From: Thiothrix litoralis
GTDB lineage: Bacteria > Pseudomonadota > Gammaproteobacteria > Thiotrichales > Thiotrichaceae
Assembly (NCBI RefSeq): GCF_017901135.1
Contig: NZ_CP072801.1
Coordinates: 1,922,001-1,986,000 of the forward strand
Direction: 5' to 3'
DNA: 64,000 nucleotides
The translations under genes and the position numbers were made by a program. Positions within the stretch are counted from its first letter, which is position 1, and every line of letters begins with the position of its first letter. The notes under the pieces were generated by a model. That model had not been told where the DNA came from. It did not search any database and saw nothing but the letters and a program-made list of their open reading frames with translations. Positions 27,807-37,009 of this stretch are shown piece by piece.

Positions 27807-28863
27807 GCTTGGCGAGCGTAGCTACCCGATCCACATCGGGCAAGGCTTGCTGCAACACGCCGAACTGGTCACGCCCCACATCAAGGGCAACAGTGCCGTA
27901 GTGGTTTCCAACACCACCGTCGCCCCGCTCTACCTGACTGCTGCCCAGCAAATGCTGACCGGCCTGAAACATTCCACCGTCACCCTACCTGATGGCGAAG
28001 CATACAAAAACCTCGACGTACTCAACCAGATTTACACCCACTTGCTGGAAAGCAAAGCTGACCGCAAAACCACGTTGATTGCGCTGGGTGGTGGTGTCGT
28101 CGGCGATATGGCAGGCTATGCGGCGGCAAGCTACCAGCGCGGCATCAACTTTATCCAGATTCCCACCACCTTACTAGCCATGGTCGACTCATCCGTCGGC
28201 GGCAAAACCGGGGTGAATCACCCGCTCGGCAAAAACATGATCGGCGCATTCCACCAGCCACAATGCGTGCTGATCGACACCGACACACTCAACACCCTGC
28301 CCGACCGCGAACTCAGCGCCGGGATTGCCGAAGTGGTGAAGTACGGCCTGATCCGTGATCCCGCGTTCCTGCAATGGCTCGATGCGAACATGGATAAACT
28401 GCTGGCGCGTGACCCGGAAGCCCTCACCTACGCGATTTTCCGTTCCTGCGAACACAAGGCAGAAGTCGTGGCGGCGGATGAACGCGAATCCGGGCAACGC
28501 GCATTGCTCAATTTAGGGCATACCTTCGGCCACGCGATTGAAGCGGCAATGGGTTACGGGAACTGGCTGCACGGCGAAGCGGTTGCGACCGGCATGGTAA
28601 TGGCGGCGGAACTGTCACAGCAAATGGGTTGGCTGGCGGCGGATGACGTGGCTTACACGCGCCACATCCTGCAACGCGCCAACTTGCCGGTTGTCCCGCC
28701 CGCACAGATGACGGGCGAGGATTTCACCCGCTATATGTCGGTAGACAAAAAAGTGCTGGATGGCACCTTGCGCCTCATCCTGATGAAATCGCTGGGCGAA
28801 TCCATCGTCACCGCCGACTTTGATCCGGCGGCACTCAAACGGGTATTGAATCGGGAAATTTAA
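27787..28863 (+). CDS. aroB: 3-dehydroquinate synthase
   Basis: Converts DAHP to 3-dehydroquinate, using NAD and a divalent metal. Visible are the NAD-binding [13 protein letters not shown], the substrate region [16 protein letters not shown], and the metal-binding histidines of HTFGHAIE and [10 protein letters not shown] start at ATG 27787, giving [18 protein letters not shown] with AGGA about 9 nt upstream. An in-frame ATG at 27778 has its AGG directly abutting it. The stop abuts the stop of the convergent DUF3131 gene. Confidence 0.96.
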   Translation: MQTLNLELGERSYPIHIGQGLLQHAELVTPHIKGNSAVVVSNTTVAPLYLTAAQQMLTGLKHSTVTLPDGEAYKNLDVLNQIYTHLLESKADRKTTLIALGGGVVGDMAGYAAASYQRGINFIQIPTTLLAMVDSSVGGKTGVNHPLGKNMIGAFHQPQCVLIDTDTLNTLPDRELSAGIAEVVKYGLIRDPAFLQWLDANMDKLLARDPEALTYAIFRSCEHKAEVVAADERESGQRALLNLGHTFGHAIEAAMGYGNWLHGEAVATGMVMAAELSQQMGWLAADDVAYTRHILQRANLPVVPPAQMTGEDFTRYMSVDKKVLDGTLRLILMKSLGESIVTADFDPAALKRVLNREI

Positions 28864-30180
28864 TTATTTCCCCAATTTCATCAGCTTACCACTCTGCTTA
28901 TACGCCAACGTCTCCAGAATGATGCCGTTGGTGTTGGCAGTCAGCGCCTTATTGGGTTCACCGCTGACTTCATACACCCCGGAATACCAACCGCGTTCCG
29001 GGTCGGTTAACGTGGCGGCTTTATCCATTAGTTTCTGGGTGTAAGGCGTTTCGTAAAGCATGTGCCAGCCAAACGCCGCTTTGGTACTCAGGGTTTTGAA
29101 CTGGCTGGCATCCTCACCTTTTTCGGTGATCGCATTCCAAATTTTGCCATTGGTAAACACGGTGTTGTAAACAAAGTACGGCGGCTTATCGATATTGTCT
29201 TCCGATACAGCGGTGAGGATGCCGGTATCCTCAAAGCGTTTTTCCTGCACCTTGTAGACGCGCCATGCCAGTTCCTGCGACAGATGATCCCAACCGAATT
29301 CCACACCATCGAGAATGTACGGTTCGCTGACCACGTAGTTATGCGCCCCGTATTGCTGCGCACTGCGACTATCCGTTGCCACCTGAATGCCATCAATATC
29401 AACAAACGTGAGGAAATCGGTGTAACGCAAGGCATTAGCCACATCCAACCCCATCAGGTTGAAGGATTTCGCCGCGTATTCCTCATAACCCAAACGCCCT
29501 TCCTGAAGGTATTCGGTTTTGCCCGCAGCAGTAACCGCCGCACCTTGCAACGTACCTTTCACCAGCATCGGCTGCGTATCCCAACGTTCCATCACTTTTT
29601 TGACCGAAGCGGTATGCTGCGGGTAATTCCACGCCAACACATTCAGCGGAACCAATGCCCGCCCGATGTCGATCGCTGACCAACCAATCCCCTTTTCACT
29701 CGGCTGATTGGTGTAATCCACCATTTGCAGGGAAATCGTGTTGTAGGATTTGTTCGGCAGTTTGCCTTCAAACAGCGGCATTTTCGTCAGGGAATCCAGC
29801 GCCTTGGCAATACGCGTATCGAATTCGTTCTGGTCAATAATGCCCAAGCGCTGCGCCGCAATCACCGCCATCAGGTAGGACGAGGTATCCCACAAAGTCG
29901 AGGCATTATACTTATCCACCGAGTTCACTAGCCCAGTTTCCGGCATGGTATTGTTCTGGAAATAACGCCACGCCGTTTTCGCCCACGCCATTTCCTGCGC
30001 AGTCAGCGGACGCGTTGGAGCAATTTTCACATCCGCATTGGCCTCAATAATCGCCTCAGGCGTATTCGCATTGCCGACACTAAGCCCTTCCAACCAGCCA
30101 ACCAAACCAAACGCGGTGACTAACCCCGTCAAAAAAATCAAATGGCTACGCGCACGCACCAAGCTCTGTTTAAAACTCAT
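28864..30180 (-). CDS. DUF3131 protein, last gene of the polysaccharide operon
   Basis: 438 aa with one N-terminal membrane helix (LIFLTGLVTAFGLVGWLEG) and a periplasmic DUF3131 domain. Characteristic stretches are ASTLWDTSSYLMAVIAAQR, RLGYEEYAAKSF, YVVSEPYILDGVEFGWD and ANTNGIILETLAYK. DUF3131 resembles an alpha/alpha-barrel fold and is often found beside polysaccharide synthases, possibly acting as a glycoside-active enzyme; the activity is not established. Its start overlaps the glycosyltransferase stop by 4 bp. A paralog sits in the divergent operon at 39469-40917, which makes two copies per locus. Confidence 0.88.
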   Translation of the reverse strand: MSFKQSLVRARSHLIFLTGLVTAFGLVGWLEGLSVGNANTPEAIIEANADVKIAPTRPLTAQEMAWAKTAWRYFQNNTMPETGLVNSVDKYNASTLWDTSSYLMAVIAAQRLGIIDQNEFDTRIAKALDSLTKMPLFEGKLPNKSYNTISLQMVDYTNQPSEKGIGWSAIDIGRALVPLNVLAWNYPQHTASVKKVMERWDTQPMLVKGTLQGAAVTAAGKTEYLQEGRLGYEEYAAKSFNLMGLDVANALRYTDFLTFVDIDGIQVATDSRSAQQYGAHNYVVSEPYILDGVEFGWDHLSQELAWRVYKVQEKRFEDTGILTAVSEDNIDKPPYFVYNTVFTNGKIWNAITEKGEDASQFKTLSTKAAFGWHMLYETPYTQKLMDKAATLTDPERGWYSGVYEVSGEPNKALTANTNGIILETLAYKQSGKLMKLGK

Positions 30181-32048
30181 ACTGTCACCTCATTATTTTT
30201 ATATTGTTGGGGTTGAGCTACTTCCTCGGTAACGGCTTCTTCCGCATCTGGCTGCCAAAATGCTGCCATCACAATACCACTCAACGCCAGAATGTTATTC
30301 AAGCCCCAGAACAGATTGGTCAGAATACCCCCCATCGAATAATCGTGATTACCCAGCACAAAAAATTGCACGCTAGCGTAAACAATCCCCAATACCGTCA
30401 ATACAATCACCGCAAATTGTGGCAGCACCAGATGGAAAAAATTGCCCTCTTGCCGGTCTTTCGGCGTCACCGGGAATTTGATCTGTTCACCTTTCAATAC
30501 CGTCCAAATCGCTTGCAAGTTAACCGGGAAAAACGACAAGTAACTCGCCTTGGAACGGTAGCCCGCAACGCCCCACGTCCCCACCATGAAGGCCAGCTCC
30601 ATCGCAATCAGGAACGGCAGGATGTGCAGAAAAAAGTCCCCAGTGTAAGCACTCACCGGCGCAATGCCACTAAACAGGTAAATCAACGGTGCGACCAGAA
30701 ACATCATGTTCCAGATACCGCCGAGGTATGACCACGCGGTTGCCCCATACATCAACCGTTGCGCCCAACTCATGCCCTTACGCGTTATCGGATTATCATG
30801 CGCCACGATGTCCAGCGTGCCACCTGCGTATTTGAAGCGTTGCACCGTCCAGCTCAACAAGTCTTGCGGCGACAACATTTTGGACTCGACGGCCGGGTGC
30901 AGTACCGATTTCCAATGACGATCCTCATCCGAATGCAGCACGATAGAGGTATAAATATCTTCGGAAACGTGGAAACGGTAGGGGGTAAATTCTTCCTCAC
31001 CCGCCACCTGATGGCGCATTTCCTGCACCAAACCGCTATCCAGCGCTTCTCCACCCATCAATTTCTGCAACTGTTTGGACTGCTTGCCCACCTGCTTTTC
31101 GATGGTGTCGGAATAGGTTTTGAGCGCGGCTTCCATCACCGCTTCACGACGGTGGATCGAACCAGCCCCGCAACAAAACGACGCATTCGCCCAGTTACGG
31201 CGGCGCTGGATAATGTCGTAAAACATTTTTGGCTCATTCACGAACGGGTCTTCGCCAACGCGCAGTTCGCCGATCACCGCTTCCACGCCTTTGCCGATCC
31301 AACGCCCCGGTGCTTTCAGGTATTTACCCAATACATCCGGCAAACGCTTGCCTTCCGGCAGATCGAAGAACCATTGCGGGGTTTGTACCCATGCCACATC
31401 CGGGTCACGGAAATAGCCCAGCGTGTGTTCCAGAATAGTGGGGAACGGGCGGGTATCCGCGTCACAAATCACGATGAAATCACCGTGAGTCTGTTCCATC
31501 GCATTGCGCAAATTGCCTGCTTTGAAACCGATATTGCTGGTGCGGGTGATGTAACCGACGCCCTCTTCTTCCGCCACCTGACGCATGGCAGGACGTTTGC
31601 CATCATCCAGCACGAAAATTTTCAGGTCAATCGCGTGTGGATACGTCACTTTTTTGGCATCGCGGATGCTCAGGCGTACCAGTTCCACGTCTTCGTTGTA
31701 GCTGGGGAAAAACACATCCACCTTCAACGGACGTTCTTCGCCATGACCGGGGCGCACCACCTCGTCGAGTTTAGCGGGCGGTGGCAATTGCTCGTAATCC
31801 TGCACTTTCCACAAGTTGAACACGAACAAACCCAAGCCAAAATACGACGCGGTTTCCGCAAACGCCAAAGGAATGGCGTACCACAAGGCATCCGGGTTAA
31901 GCGAATCCGTCCAGCGCCACCACAAATACCATGCACCTAACGTCAGGGCGATAACCGCGAAAAATTGCCAAATGCTCTCCGTAACCGCCGAATATGCCAG
32001 CGGCGGCTCAGGTTTGCGCTCTTCAAACTTGTCGAAATAGAATCCCAT
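30177..32048 (-). CDS. BcsA-like family 2 glycosyltransferase (processive polysaccharide synthase)
   Basis: Inner-membrane synthase of 623 aa. Two helices precede the catalytic domain, and a bundle of about five follows from residue 430 onward. GT2 motifs are in order: VLDDGKRP, ICDADTRP, VSEDIYTS (the catalytic Asp region) and the QRFKYAGG gating motif in the place of QxxRW. No C-terminal PilZ domain is visible, so c-di-GMP activation of the bacterial-cellulose kind is unlikely in this chain. It is coupled to GH2 upstream (12-bp gap) and DUF3131 downstream. The product polymer is unknown; a sheath, holdfast or biofilm glycan is inferred. Confidence 0.9.
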   Translation of the reverse strand: MGFYFDKFEERKPEPPLAYSAVTESIWQFFAVIALTLGAWYLWWRWTDSLNPDALWYAIPLAFAETASYFGLGLFVFNLWKVQDYEQLPPPAKLDEVVRPGHGEERPLKVDVFFPSYNEDVELVRLSIRDAKKVTYPHAIDLKIFVLDDGKRPAMRQVAEEEGVGYITRTSNIGFKAGNLRNAMEQTHGDFIVICDADTRPFPTILEHTLGYFRDPDVAWVQTPQWFFDLPEGKRLPDVLGKYLKAPGRWIGKGVEAVIGELRVGEDPFVNEPKMFYDIIQRRRNWANASFCCGAGSIHRREAVMEAALKTYSDTIEKQVGKQSKQLQKLMGGEALDSGLVQEMRHQVAGEEEFTPYRFHVSEDIYTSIVLHSDEDRHWKSVLHPAVESKMLSPQDLLSWTVQRFKYAGGTLDIVAHDNPITRKGMSWAQRLMYGATAWSYLGGIWNMMFLVAPLIYLFSGIAPVSAYTGDFFLHILPFLIAMELAFMVGTWGVAGYRSKASYLSFFPVNLQAIWTVLKGEQIKFPVTPKDRQEGNFFHLVLPQFAVIVLTVLGIVYASVQFFVLGNHDYSMGGILTNLFWGLNNILALSGIVMAAFWQPDAEEAVTEEVAQPQQYKNNEVTV

Positions 32049-32060
32049 AGCAACTCATTT

Positions 32061-34262
32061 TTATTGTTGTGATTGGAGGGTGAAGCGGTATTCATTCGTG
32101 CTTAACAATGCCCCTTTAGCATCAAGAATGCTGGCTTCAAGGCGATACTCACCGGCTTCAGTTGCCGGTACTCGGTAATCGTGCAAGTGCTGGTGCATAT
32201 CCGCGCTCAGCTCAAATGCCCACGTTTGCGTATCCAGCGTTTGCTTGCCGCATAACAGTTTGACCTGATACTGCGCTTGCGGGTAACTGGCGGTGCTGTC
32301 ATTCAATGCCCATAAGCCCACGCTGACAGACTCGCCTGTTTTATAGTCAACCTTGTTCCAAGCCAGACTCGGCAAAATCGGTTGGTAGGCACGTTGCAAA
32401 GCGTAATAGCCCGGTTTGGGTTTACGCCAGAAATCTACCATACCCCAATTCATCGAAGGCCAATCTTCCACCAGCATAAACTGGAACAGCGCCCCCACCG
32501 GACGATAGGCTTGCCGACGGTAAGATTCTGCCGCAAGCTGGTTTAACCGCGCCTGATATTGCTGGGTATTGGTGATAAATTCATCCAGCGTTTTGCCTTG
32601 CGGAACTTTGGCAATCTCTAGGGTTTCCTTGCGTTGGAAATTGTGGAATGCCCATTCCTGCCACTGTGCATCCGTCGTGGGTAGTTCCGCCTCATGTCCC
32701 AGAATTTTGCTCAACGTAGCCTTATCGGGTAAAGCTTGCGCCCCGAATTCGGCAATGGTGGCGTGTTTGGTCGGTTTGGCATAATCCAGCCAGCTCCCGG
32801 AATACCAGCCCAGCCACGGGTGTTCCTTGGTCGAGGAAATCATGCTGATCGGACGGGTTTTCTCCAGCGCAACAGCAGCGCGATAGAGCTGATTATCCAG
32901 CACTTTGTTTTGCTGTGGGTCGTAATCCTTGTATTTCCACTTCATCCAGTCCGCATCCCATGGCGGTTCGTTGTGTAGTGTCCACTGAATAATGGAGGTG
33001 TATTGCCCGAACTGGCGGATCATGTCGCCCACTTGCAACACTGCTTGCTGCTGGAATTCCGGCGTATCCTGATACCCCCATTGCAGCGGGAAATCTTGCC
33101 ACACCATCAAACCCATTTCGTCGCACAGGCGGTAAAACTCTGGGGCGGTAACATGGGCATGAACCCGCACGGTGTTGATATGGGCGTCCAGCATCAACTG
33201 GATGTCACGGCGAAAATCTTCCGTTTTCATCTCAGCAAGCCACTGGTTGGCAATGTAATTAGTGCCTTTGAGCTGGATGCGCTGGTCGTTGATCGTCCAG
33301 ATTTCCTGCGGTGACTGGCGGACTTTGCGGAAGCCGATAGTGCGCTCGAAACTATCCAGCACCTTGCCGTTTTGTACTGCGCTGACGGTCAGCTTATAGA
33401 GGTTTGGGTCGCCGTAGCCGTGCGGATGCCAACGTTTGGGATTGGTGATGGGAATGGATAAAGAGGGCGTATGCAATACGCCCCTACGCGGGCATTGTAG
33501 GGGCGTATTGCATACGCCCTCTTCGGCAAACCCAACAGGTTCAACCGACCATTGCCACTCCGTACCCTGTGGCACTTTCCCCAACACATCCAGATCCACC
33601 GACACCAACCATTGTTCCAAGCCTTTGGTGGGCTGGACGCGGATTTGGCGCGGTGAAATTTGTACCTGCTGCGTCTGGCGCAAATTCACCTCACCCCAGA
33701 TACCGCCGGTATTACGCTCTTGCCCACGATCCGACCAAGCCCCACCGGGGCGCGTGTCGTGGTGCGAAAAAATGCCTTTGATCAAGCGTTTATGCAACGA
33801 ATAATCTTCCGCTTTTTCTTGCGGACTGTTCACCCTGACCAGCAAGGTATTCTCGCCAGCCTTCAGGTTCTGCGAAACATCGAACGAAAATTGCTGAAAA
33901 TAACCTTCATGTGACCCGATCTGCTTCCCGTTCAGCCATACATCCGCAAAGTAATCCACCCCGCCGAAATGCAGGGTAGACACCGTTTCTGAGGAAGTTT
34001 GCGCAGAAAACTTGAGCCGATACCACGCAACGCCATGATGATCATAGCCTTGGGTGTACCAGTTGGCGGGAACGTTGATGGCTTGCCATTGGGCATTCCC
34101 GGCGAGCATAGCTGCTGAACCAGAAGGCAGGAATTCCCACGTCCCAGCCAGTGAACCAGCAGGTGTGATGGCAACCGGCTGAACGGACGGCATCACACTG
34201 CACCCCTGCAATAGCAGGAGTAACACCGTCATCACTACGCCGACAGCCCGTTGCATCGTCAA
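32061..34262 (-). CDS. Glycoside hydrolase family 2 lipoprotein with an in-frame palindromic insertion
   Basis: 733 aa. The signal sequence ends at a lipobox (LLLLQGCSVM). GH2 domains follow in order: sugar-binding (GVAWYRLKFSAQ), immunoglobulin-like, and TIM barrel with acid/base IIQWTLHNEPPWD and nucleophile region IAEFGAQALPD. The family includes beta-galactosidases, glucuronidases and mannosidases; the specificity cannot be told. Residues about 247-267 (EEGVCNTPLQCPRRGVLH) are encoded by a 61-bp palindromic repeat that the gene reads through, in the Ig-like domain. The start overlaps the anti-sigma-type gene's stop by 4 bp. It probably trims or edits the polymer made by the adjacent synthase. 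Confidence 0.88.
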   Translation of the reverse strand: MTMQRAVGVVMTVLLLLLQGCSVMPSVQPVAITPAGSLAGTWEFLPSGSAAMLAGNAQWQAINVPANWYTQGYDHHGVAWYRLKFSAQTSSETVSTLHFGGVDYFADVWLNGKQIGSHEGYFQQFSFDVSQNLKAGENTLLVRVNSPQEKAEDYSLHKRLIKGIFSHHDTRPGGAWSDRGQERNTGGIWGEVNLRQTQQVQISPRQIRVQPTKGLEQWLVSVDLDVLGKVPQGTEWQWSVEPVGFAEEGVCNTPLQCPRRGVLHTPSLSIPITNPKRWHPHGYGDPNLYKLTVSAVQNGKVLDSFERTIGFRKVRQSPQEIWTINDQRIQLKGTNYIANQWLAEMKTEDFRRDIQLMLDAHINTVRVHAHVTAPEFYRLCDEMGLMVWQDFPLQWGYQDTPEFQQQAVLQVGDMIRQFGQYTSIIQWTLHNEPPWDADWMKWKYKDYDPQQNKVLDNQLYRAAVALEKTRPISMISSTKEHPWLGWYSGSWLDYAKPTKHATIAEFGAQALPDKATLSKILGHEAELPTTDAQWQEWAFHNFQRKETLEIAKVPQGKTLDEFITNTQQYQARLNQLAAESYRRQAYRPVGALFQFMLVEDWPSMNWGMVDFWRKPKPGYYALQRAYQPILPSLAWNKVDYKTGESVSVGLWALNDSTASYPQAQYQVKLLCGKQTLDTQTWAFELSADMHQHLHDYRVPATEAGEYRLEASILDAKGALLSTNEYRFTLQSQQ
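33462..33522. repeat. 61-bp palindromic (REP/MITE-like) element inside the GH2 gene
   Basis: Two perfect 26-bp arms (33462-33487 and 33497-33522) flank a 9-nt centre. The arms begin AGAGGGCGTATGCAATACGC. Palindromes with a GGGCGTATGCAATACGCCC core are, to my knowledge, dispersed in many genomes. Here the element is translated rather than disruptive. Transposase-mobilised spread is inferred. Confidence 0.92.
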
Positions 34263-34690
34263 CCCAACTGCTTGCTGACGTGCAAGTGGTTGCCCTTGGC
34301 ATCAATGCTGTAACGGATGGAATCTGCCAGCAAATGGATCAAACCCATGCCCCAACCACCTTCCGGCAAATCTTCCGGGTTAGGCATATCGCGTGCTTCG
34401 GAATGCACGGCTTCCGGCATGGTATGCCCGCTGTCAGAGATGATCAGGTGTACGGCTGCCGGGCTGTAGTCGACCCGCACCTGTACATCATTGCCACCCT
34501 GCATTTGGTAAGCATGTTCGATGACGTTGTTGACAGCTTCCACCATCATCAATTCGAGCTGCCCCAGCTTGTCGTCGGAAAGTTCCAGTTCCTTGCCGAT
34601 GCCCCGTAGCGCACCGGAAAGTACCCGCACCTGTTCCAGACGGCTGTCGATGGAAAGGCGGATATTGTATTGTTTATACTCGGTTTCCAT
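34259..34690 (-). CDS. Anti-sigma-type ATP-binding protein (RsbW/HATPase family)
   Basis: 143 aa, cytoplasmic GHKL ATPase of the serine-kinase type that partners STAS proteins. Visible are the N-box MVEAVNNVIEHAYQ, the G1-like DSGHTMPE, and the GGWGMGLIHLLAD motif. In partner switching, such kinases phosphorylate and inactivate the STAS protein and bind a target. The gene's ATG shares one base with the stop of a 32-aa ORF (TGATG). Its stop overlaps the GH2 start (ATGA). No sigma factor is encoded nearby, so the target may be a non-sigma effector. Confidence 0.88.
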   Translation of the reverse strand: METEYKQYNIRLSIDSRLEQVRVLSGALRGIGKELELSDDKLGQLELMMVEAVNNVIEHAYQMQGGNDVQVRVDYSPAAVHLIISDSGHTMPEAVHSEARDMPNPEDLPEGGWGMGLIHLLADSIRYSIDAKGNHLHVSKQLG

Positions 34691-34788
34691 CAGGCTGCCT
34701 CCGCTTCTTCAAACCGCCCCTCGTAGGCACCCGGCATTTCGTTGGTAATGGAGCGCACCCGCGTCCCCTTCCCTGCTATCGCTTTCAT
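34690..34788 (-). CDS. 32-aa ORF between STAS and anti-sigma genes
   Basis: ATG at 34788 is preceded by a very strong ribosome site (GAGGAGGGGC on the minus strand). The ORF encodes MKAIAGKGTRVRSITNEM and then an acidic tail FEEAEAA. Its TGA overlaps the next gene's ATG in TGATG, so its translation should feed directly into the anti-sigma-type gene. The protein has a basic N-terminal half and acidic C-terminal half, with no hydrophobic segment. The strong start signal and perfect coupling argue for real translation. Whether the peptide itself has a role, or only the act of translating it, is unknown. Confidence 0.6.
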   Translation of the reverse strand: MKAIAGKGTRVRSITNEMPGAYEGRFEEAEAA

Positions 34789-34824
34789 AGAAGCCCCTCC
34801 TCTCAAATACACGGTAAGCCCACA

Positions 34825-35163
34825 TTACGCCGCCACTGCACCCAGTGCTGCATCCACGCTATCCGCCATGCGGAAGACGCGATCCATACGGGTCAGTTTG
34901 AACAGGTCGGCAACGATGCCTTTTGCGCCAACGATGATCAGATCACCACGGTTGCCGACCATTTTCAGTAGGCTGACCAGTGCGCCAAGGCTGCTACTGT
35001 CCATGAAAGTCACGGCGCTGAGATCCAGCACGATGCGGGTCGCGCCATCATCCAGTAACTGGGCAATCTGTTGTTTGAGTTCGGGGGCTACGGCGGCATC
35101 CATACGGGTTTCGCCAATGACCGCAACGGTGAATTCACCTTGGGTGTGAGTAGAGAGTTTCAT
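34825..35163 (-). CDS. STAS-domain anti-anti-sigma factor
   Basis: 112 aa, a stand-alone STAS domain of the SpoIIAA/RsbV type. Its phosphorylation loop is LSAVTFMDSSSLGALV, where the serine after Asp is the expected phosphosite. GAGGA precedes the start at a good distance. It is the middle element of the partner switch: phosphorylated by the anti-sigma-type kinase, dephosphorylated by the PP2C protein encoded upstream. Only the 36-bp gap and the small ORF lie between it and the kinase gene. Confidence 0.92.
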   Translation of the reverse strand: MKLSTHTQGEFTVAVIGETRMDAAVAPELKQQIAQLLDDGATRIVLDLSAVTFMDSSSLGALVSLLKMVGNRGDLIIVGAKGIVADLFKLTRMDRVFRMADSVDAALGAVAA

Positions 35164-35247
35164 TCTTGTTGTCCTCTTGGTTTGATGTTGTCTTGCATTT
35201 ATAGTAATAATTATTAAATAAACTATATCTATAATTAAGGGTTTTAG

Positions 35248-36456
35248 CTAGCCACAGAAGTCAATGATTAGCAGGGAAATATCATCCGGCTTGTCATCAT
35301 CCTCCCTACCCAGCCCCAACTGCTCACCCAACTGGGAAACAAGCTGACGAGCAGGCAGGCCGCTCAACGCCTGTAAACGCTCCTGCAAATCATCTTCGGT
35401 CATGGGATCACCTGATGGATGCTGCAATTCCAGGATACCGTCAGAGTACAAAATAAAACGACTACCGGGTGGAAATGGCAGATCAATGGTTTCATATTCC
35501 ATGTCCGGTAATAGCCCAATCGGGAAACCGGTACACTCGATTCGCTCAACCTGCTGGGTGGCGGGGTTATACAGGAAAGGTTGCGGATGTCCTGCCTGTA
35601 CGAAATACAAACGTTCGTCTACCGTATCCACTACGCCCATGATCAGGGTCAAGTAATGGTCTCCGGTATCCAGCACATGATTCAAGTGATGATTCAGATT
35701 CTCCGCCAAACGCGCCGGGAAACTTGCCGCATTCGCTCGCGTCAGTTCATCCATGCAATACAGTTCGCCCGTTGAACTGAGTAAGGTTTGCAAACACATC
35801 GACAGCAAGGCGGCGGAAATGCCATGCCCCGACACATCAATGGAATAGAAAAACAGCAATTCATCATTGATCGGAAAGTAGTTAAAAGTATCGCCACCAA
35901 TGTACTGGGCAGGCTGGAAAAACCAATCAACACACAAGCGCCCCAAGCTCTTTTGGATCGGCAACACCCCGGTTTGCAAGGTAGCCGCCCGCTTCAAATC
36001 ACTCTGGATCAATGCCTGTGCCGCTGACAAGGATTGATTGACACTTCCCAGATGGCGGTTCTTTTCCTCAAGCGTCTTTTCCAGATTCAGCACACGCTGA
36101 GCCGCACGCAAGCGCACTTCCAATTCTTCACGCACGATAGGTTTGGTGGAAAAATCATCCGCGCCAGCATCCATGCCCAGAATCAGGTTTTGCCTGCCCG
36201 ACATACCCGTCAGTAAAATGATGTAAACGTAGTGCGGTAACTCGGCGGAACGGATCGTTCGACACAAGGTTGGGCCATCCATGACAGGCATTACCCAATC
36301 ACTGATCACTACTTGGAAATTATGTTTCTGGAGCAGCTCCCATGCTTCCTGACCATGGTCAGCTAGCACCACCTGATGTCCCATCAGGGTCAGGATGCGA
36401 CGTAGGATTAACTGCATATCTCTGGCGTCATCGACAACTAGGATGTTCATGCTCAT
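35248..36456 (-). CDS. Response regulator fused to PP2C phosphatase (RsbU/SypE-like)
   Basis: 402 aa. The N-terminal receiver has DD at 9-10, the phospho-acceptor Asp53 in VISDWVMPVMDG, and the conserved lysine in DFSTKPIVREE. A short coiled coil (about 130-155) links to a SpoIIE-type PP2C domain with YIGGDTFNYFP, SIDVSGHGISAALLS and FILYSDGILE. It is predicted to dephosphorylate the STAS protein when its receiver is phosphorylated. The Hpt protein encoded divergently, 151 bp away, is the obvious phosphodonor. In Vibrio fischeri, SypE/SypA are an analogous polysaccharide switch. Confidence 0.92.
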   Translation of the reverse strand: MSMNILVVDDARDMQLILRRILTLMGHQVVLADHGQEAWELLQKHNFQVVISDWVMPVMDGPTLCRTIRSAELPHYVYIILLTGMSGRQNLILGMDAGADDFSTKPIVREELEVRLRAAQRVLNLEKTLEEKNRHLGSVNQSLSAAQALIQSDLKRAATLQTGVLPIQKSLGRLCVDWFFQPAQYIGGDTFNYFPINDELLFFYSIDVSGHGISAALLSMCLQTLLSSTGELYCMDELTRANAASFPARLAENLNHHLNHVLDTGDHYLTLIMGVVDTVDERLYFVQAGHPQPFLYNPATQQVERIECTGFPIGLLPDMEYETIDLPFPPGSRFILYSDGILELQHPSGDPMTEDDLQERLQALSGLPARQLVSQLGEQLGLGREDDDKPDDISLLIIDFCG

Positions 36457-36551
36457 ATATTGTTTTTATGCGGTTATTAACACTCGAATAGTTCTATGCT
36501 AACATCAAAATATAAATTGTCGATATAGATAGAAATTATAAAAAACACAAT

Positions 36552-36583
36552 TCCGGCAAGTGGTACTTTTGAGACGTGCCGGA
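36552..36583 (+). promoter_or_regulatory. Leader hairpin in the shared promoter region
   Basis: TCCGGCA (36552-36558) pairs with TGCCGGA (36577-36583) around an 18-nt loop, 24 bp before the hpt start. It lies in the 151-bp A/T-rich gap that must hold the promoters of both divergent operons. It could be a transcribed leader structure or an operator; no canonical promoter is obvious. Confidence 0.4.
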
Positions 36584-36607
36584 TAAATAAACCAGTGGGT
36601 AATAACG

Positions 36608-36964
36608 ATGACAACGATGACACACACCCCCGTTGACGAAGAAACCTATAGCCAGTTGCAAGAAATTATGGCAGATGAGTTCGCCGAACTGATTGGCCTT
36701 TTCACCACAGATACCGAGCAGTGTCTTATTACGCTAAAACAATGTGTTGCAACACAAGATAGCCCGCAGGTCGGTGCGCTTTGCCACAAACTCAAATCCA
36801 GTAGCAAGCTCATTGGTGCTTTTAGGTTAGCGGAATTTGCCCACTTACTGGAAGACTATCGTGAAAACAATGACCATCAAGCCGCAGCGCTCCATTTAAG
36901 CCAGTTACAAGCTGAATATACCCAAGTTCTCGAATGGCTTAAACAACAAGCAATTGCCGTTTAA
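36608..36964 (+). CDS. Histidine phosphotransfer (Hpt) protein
   Basis: 118 aa, a single four-helix Hpt domain. The phospho-acceptor His60 lies in LCHKLKSSSKLIGAF, the canonical HxKSSS context. It carries phosphate from the receiver of a hybrid kinase to a final receiver. Both partners are adjacent: the hybrid kinase two genes downstream and the receiver-PP2C protein in the divergent operon. The start MTTMTHTPVDEE could alternatively be the fourth residue. Confidence 0.92.
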   Translation: MTTMTHTPVDEETYSQLQEIMADEFAELIGLFTTDTEQCLITLKQCVATQDSPQVGALCHKLKSSSKLIGAFRLAEFAHLLEDYRENNDHQAAALHLSQLQAEYTQVLEWLKQQAIAV

Positions 36965-37009
36965 TTAAACAGTACAAATAAATCACAACAATAACAACGG
37001 GAATACCGC

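Noticed and set aside
30759-31940. A 393-codon plus-strand open frame opposite the glycosyltransferase
   Set aside because: The minus-strand gene carries the complete GT2 motif set. The antisense frame shows only His/Arg/Gln-rich shadow composition.
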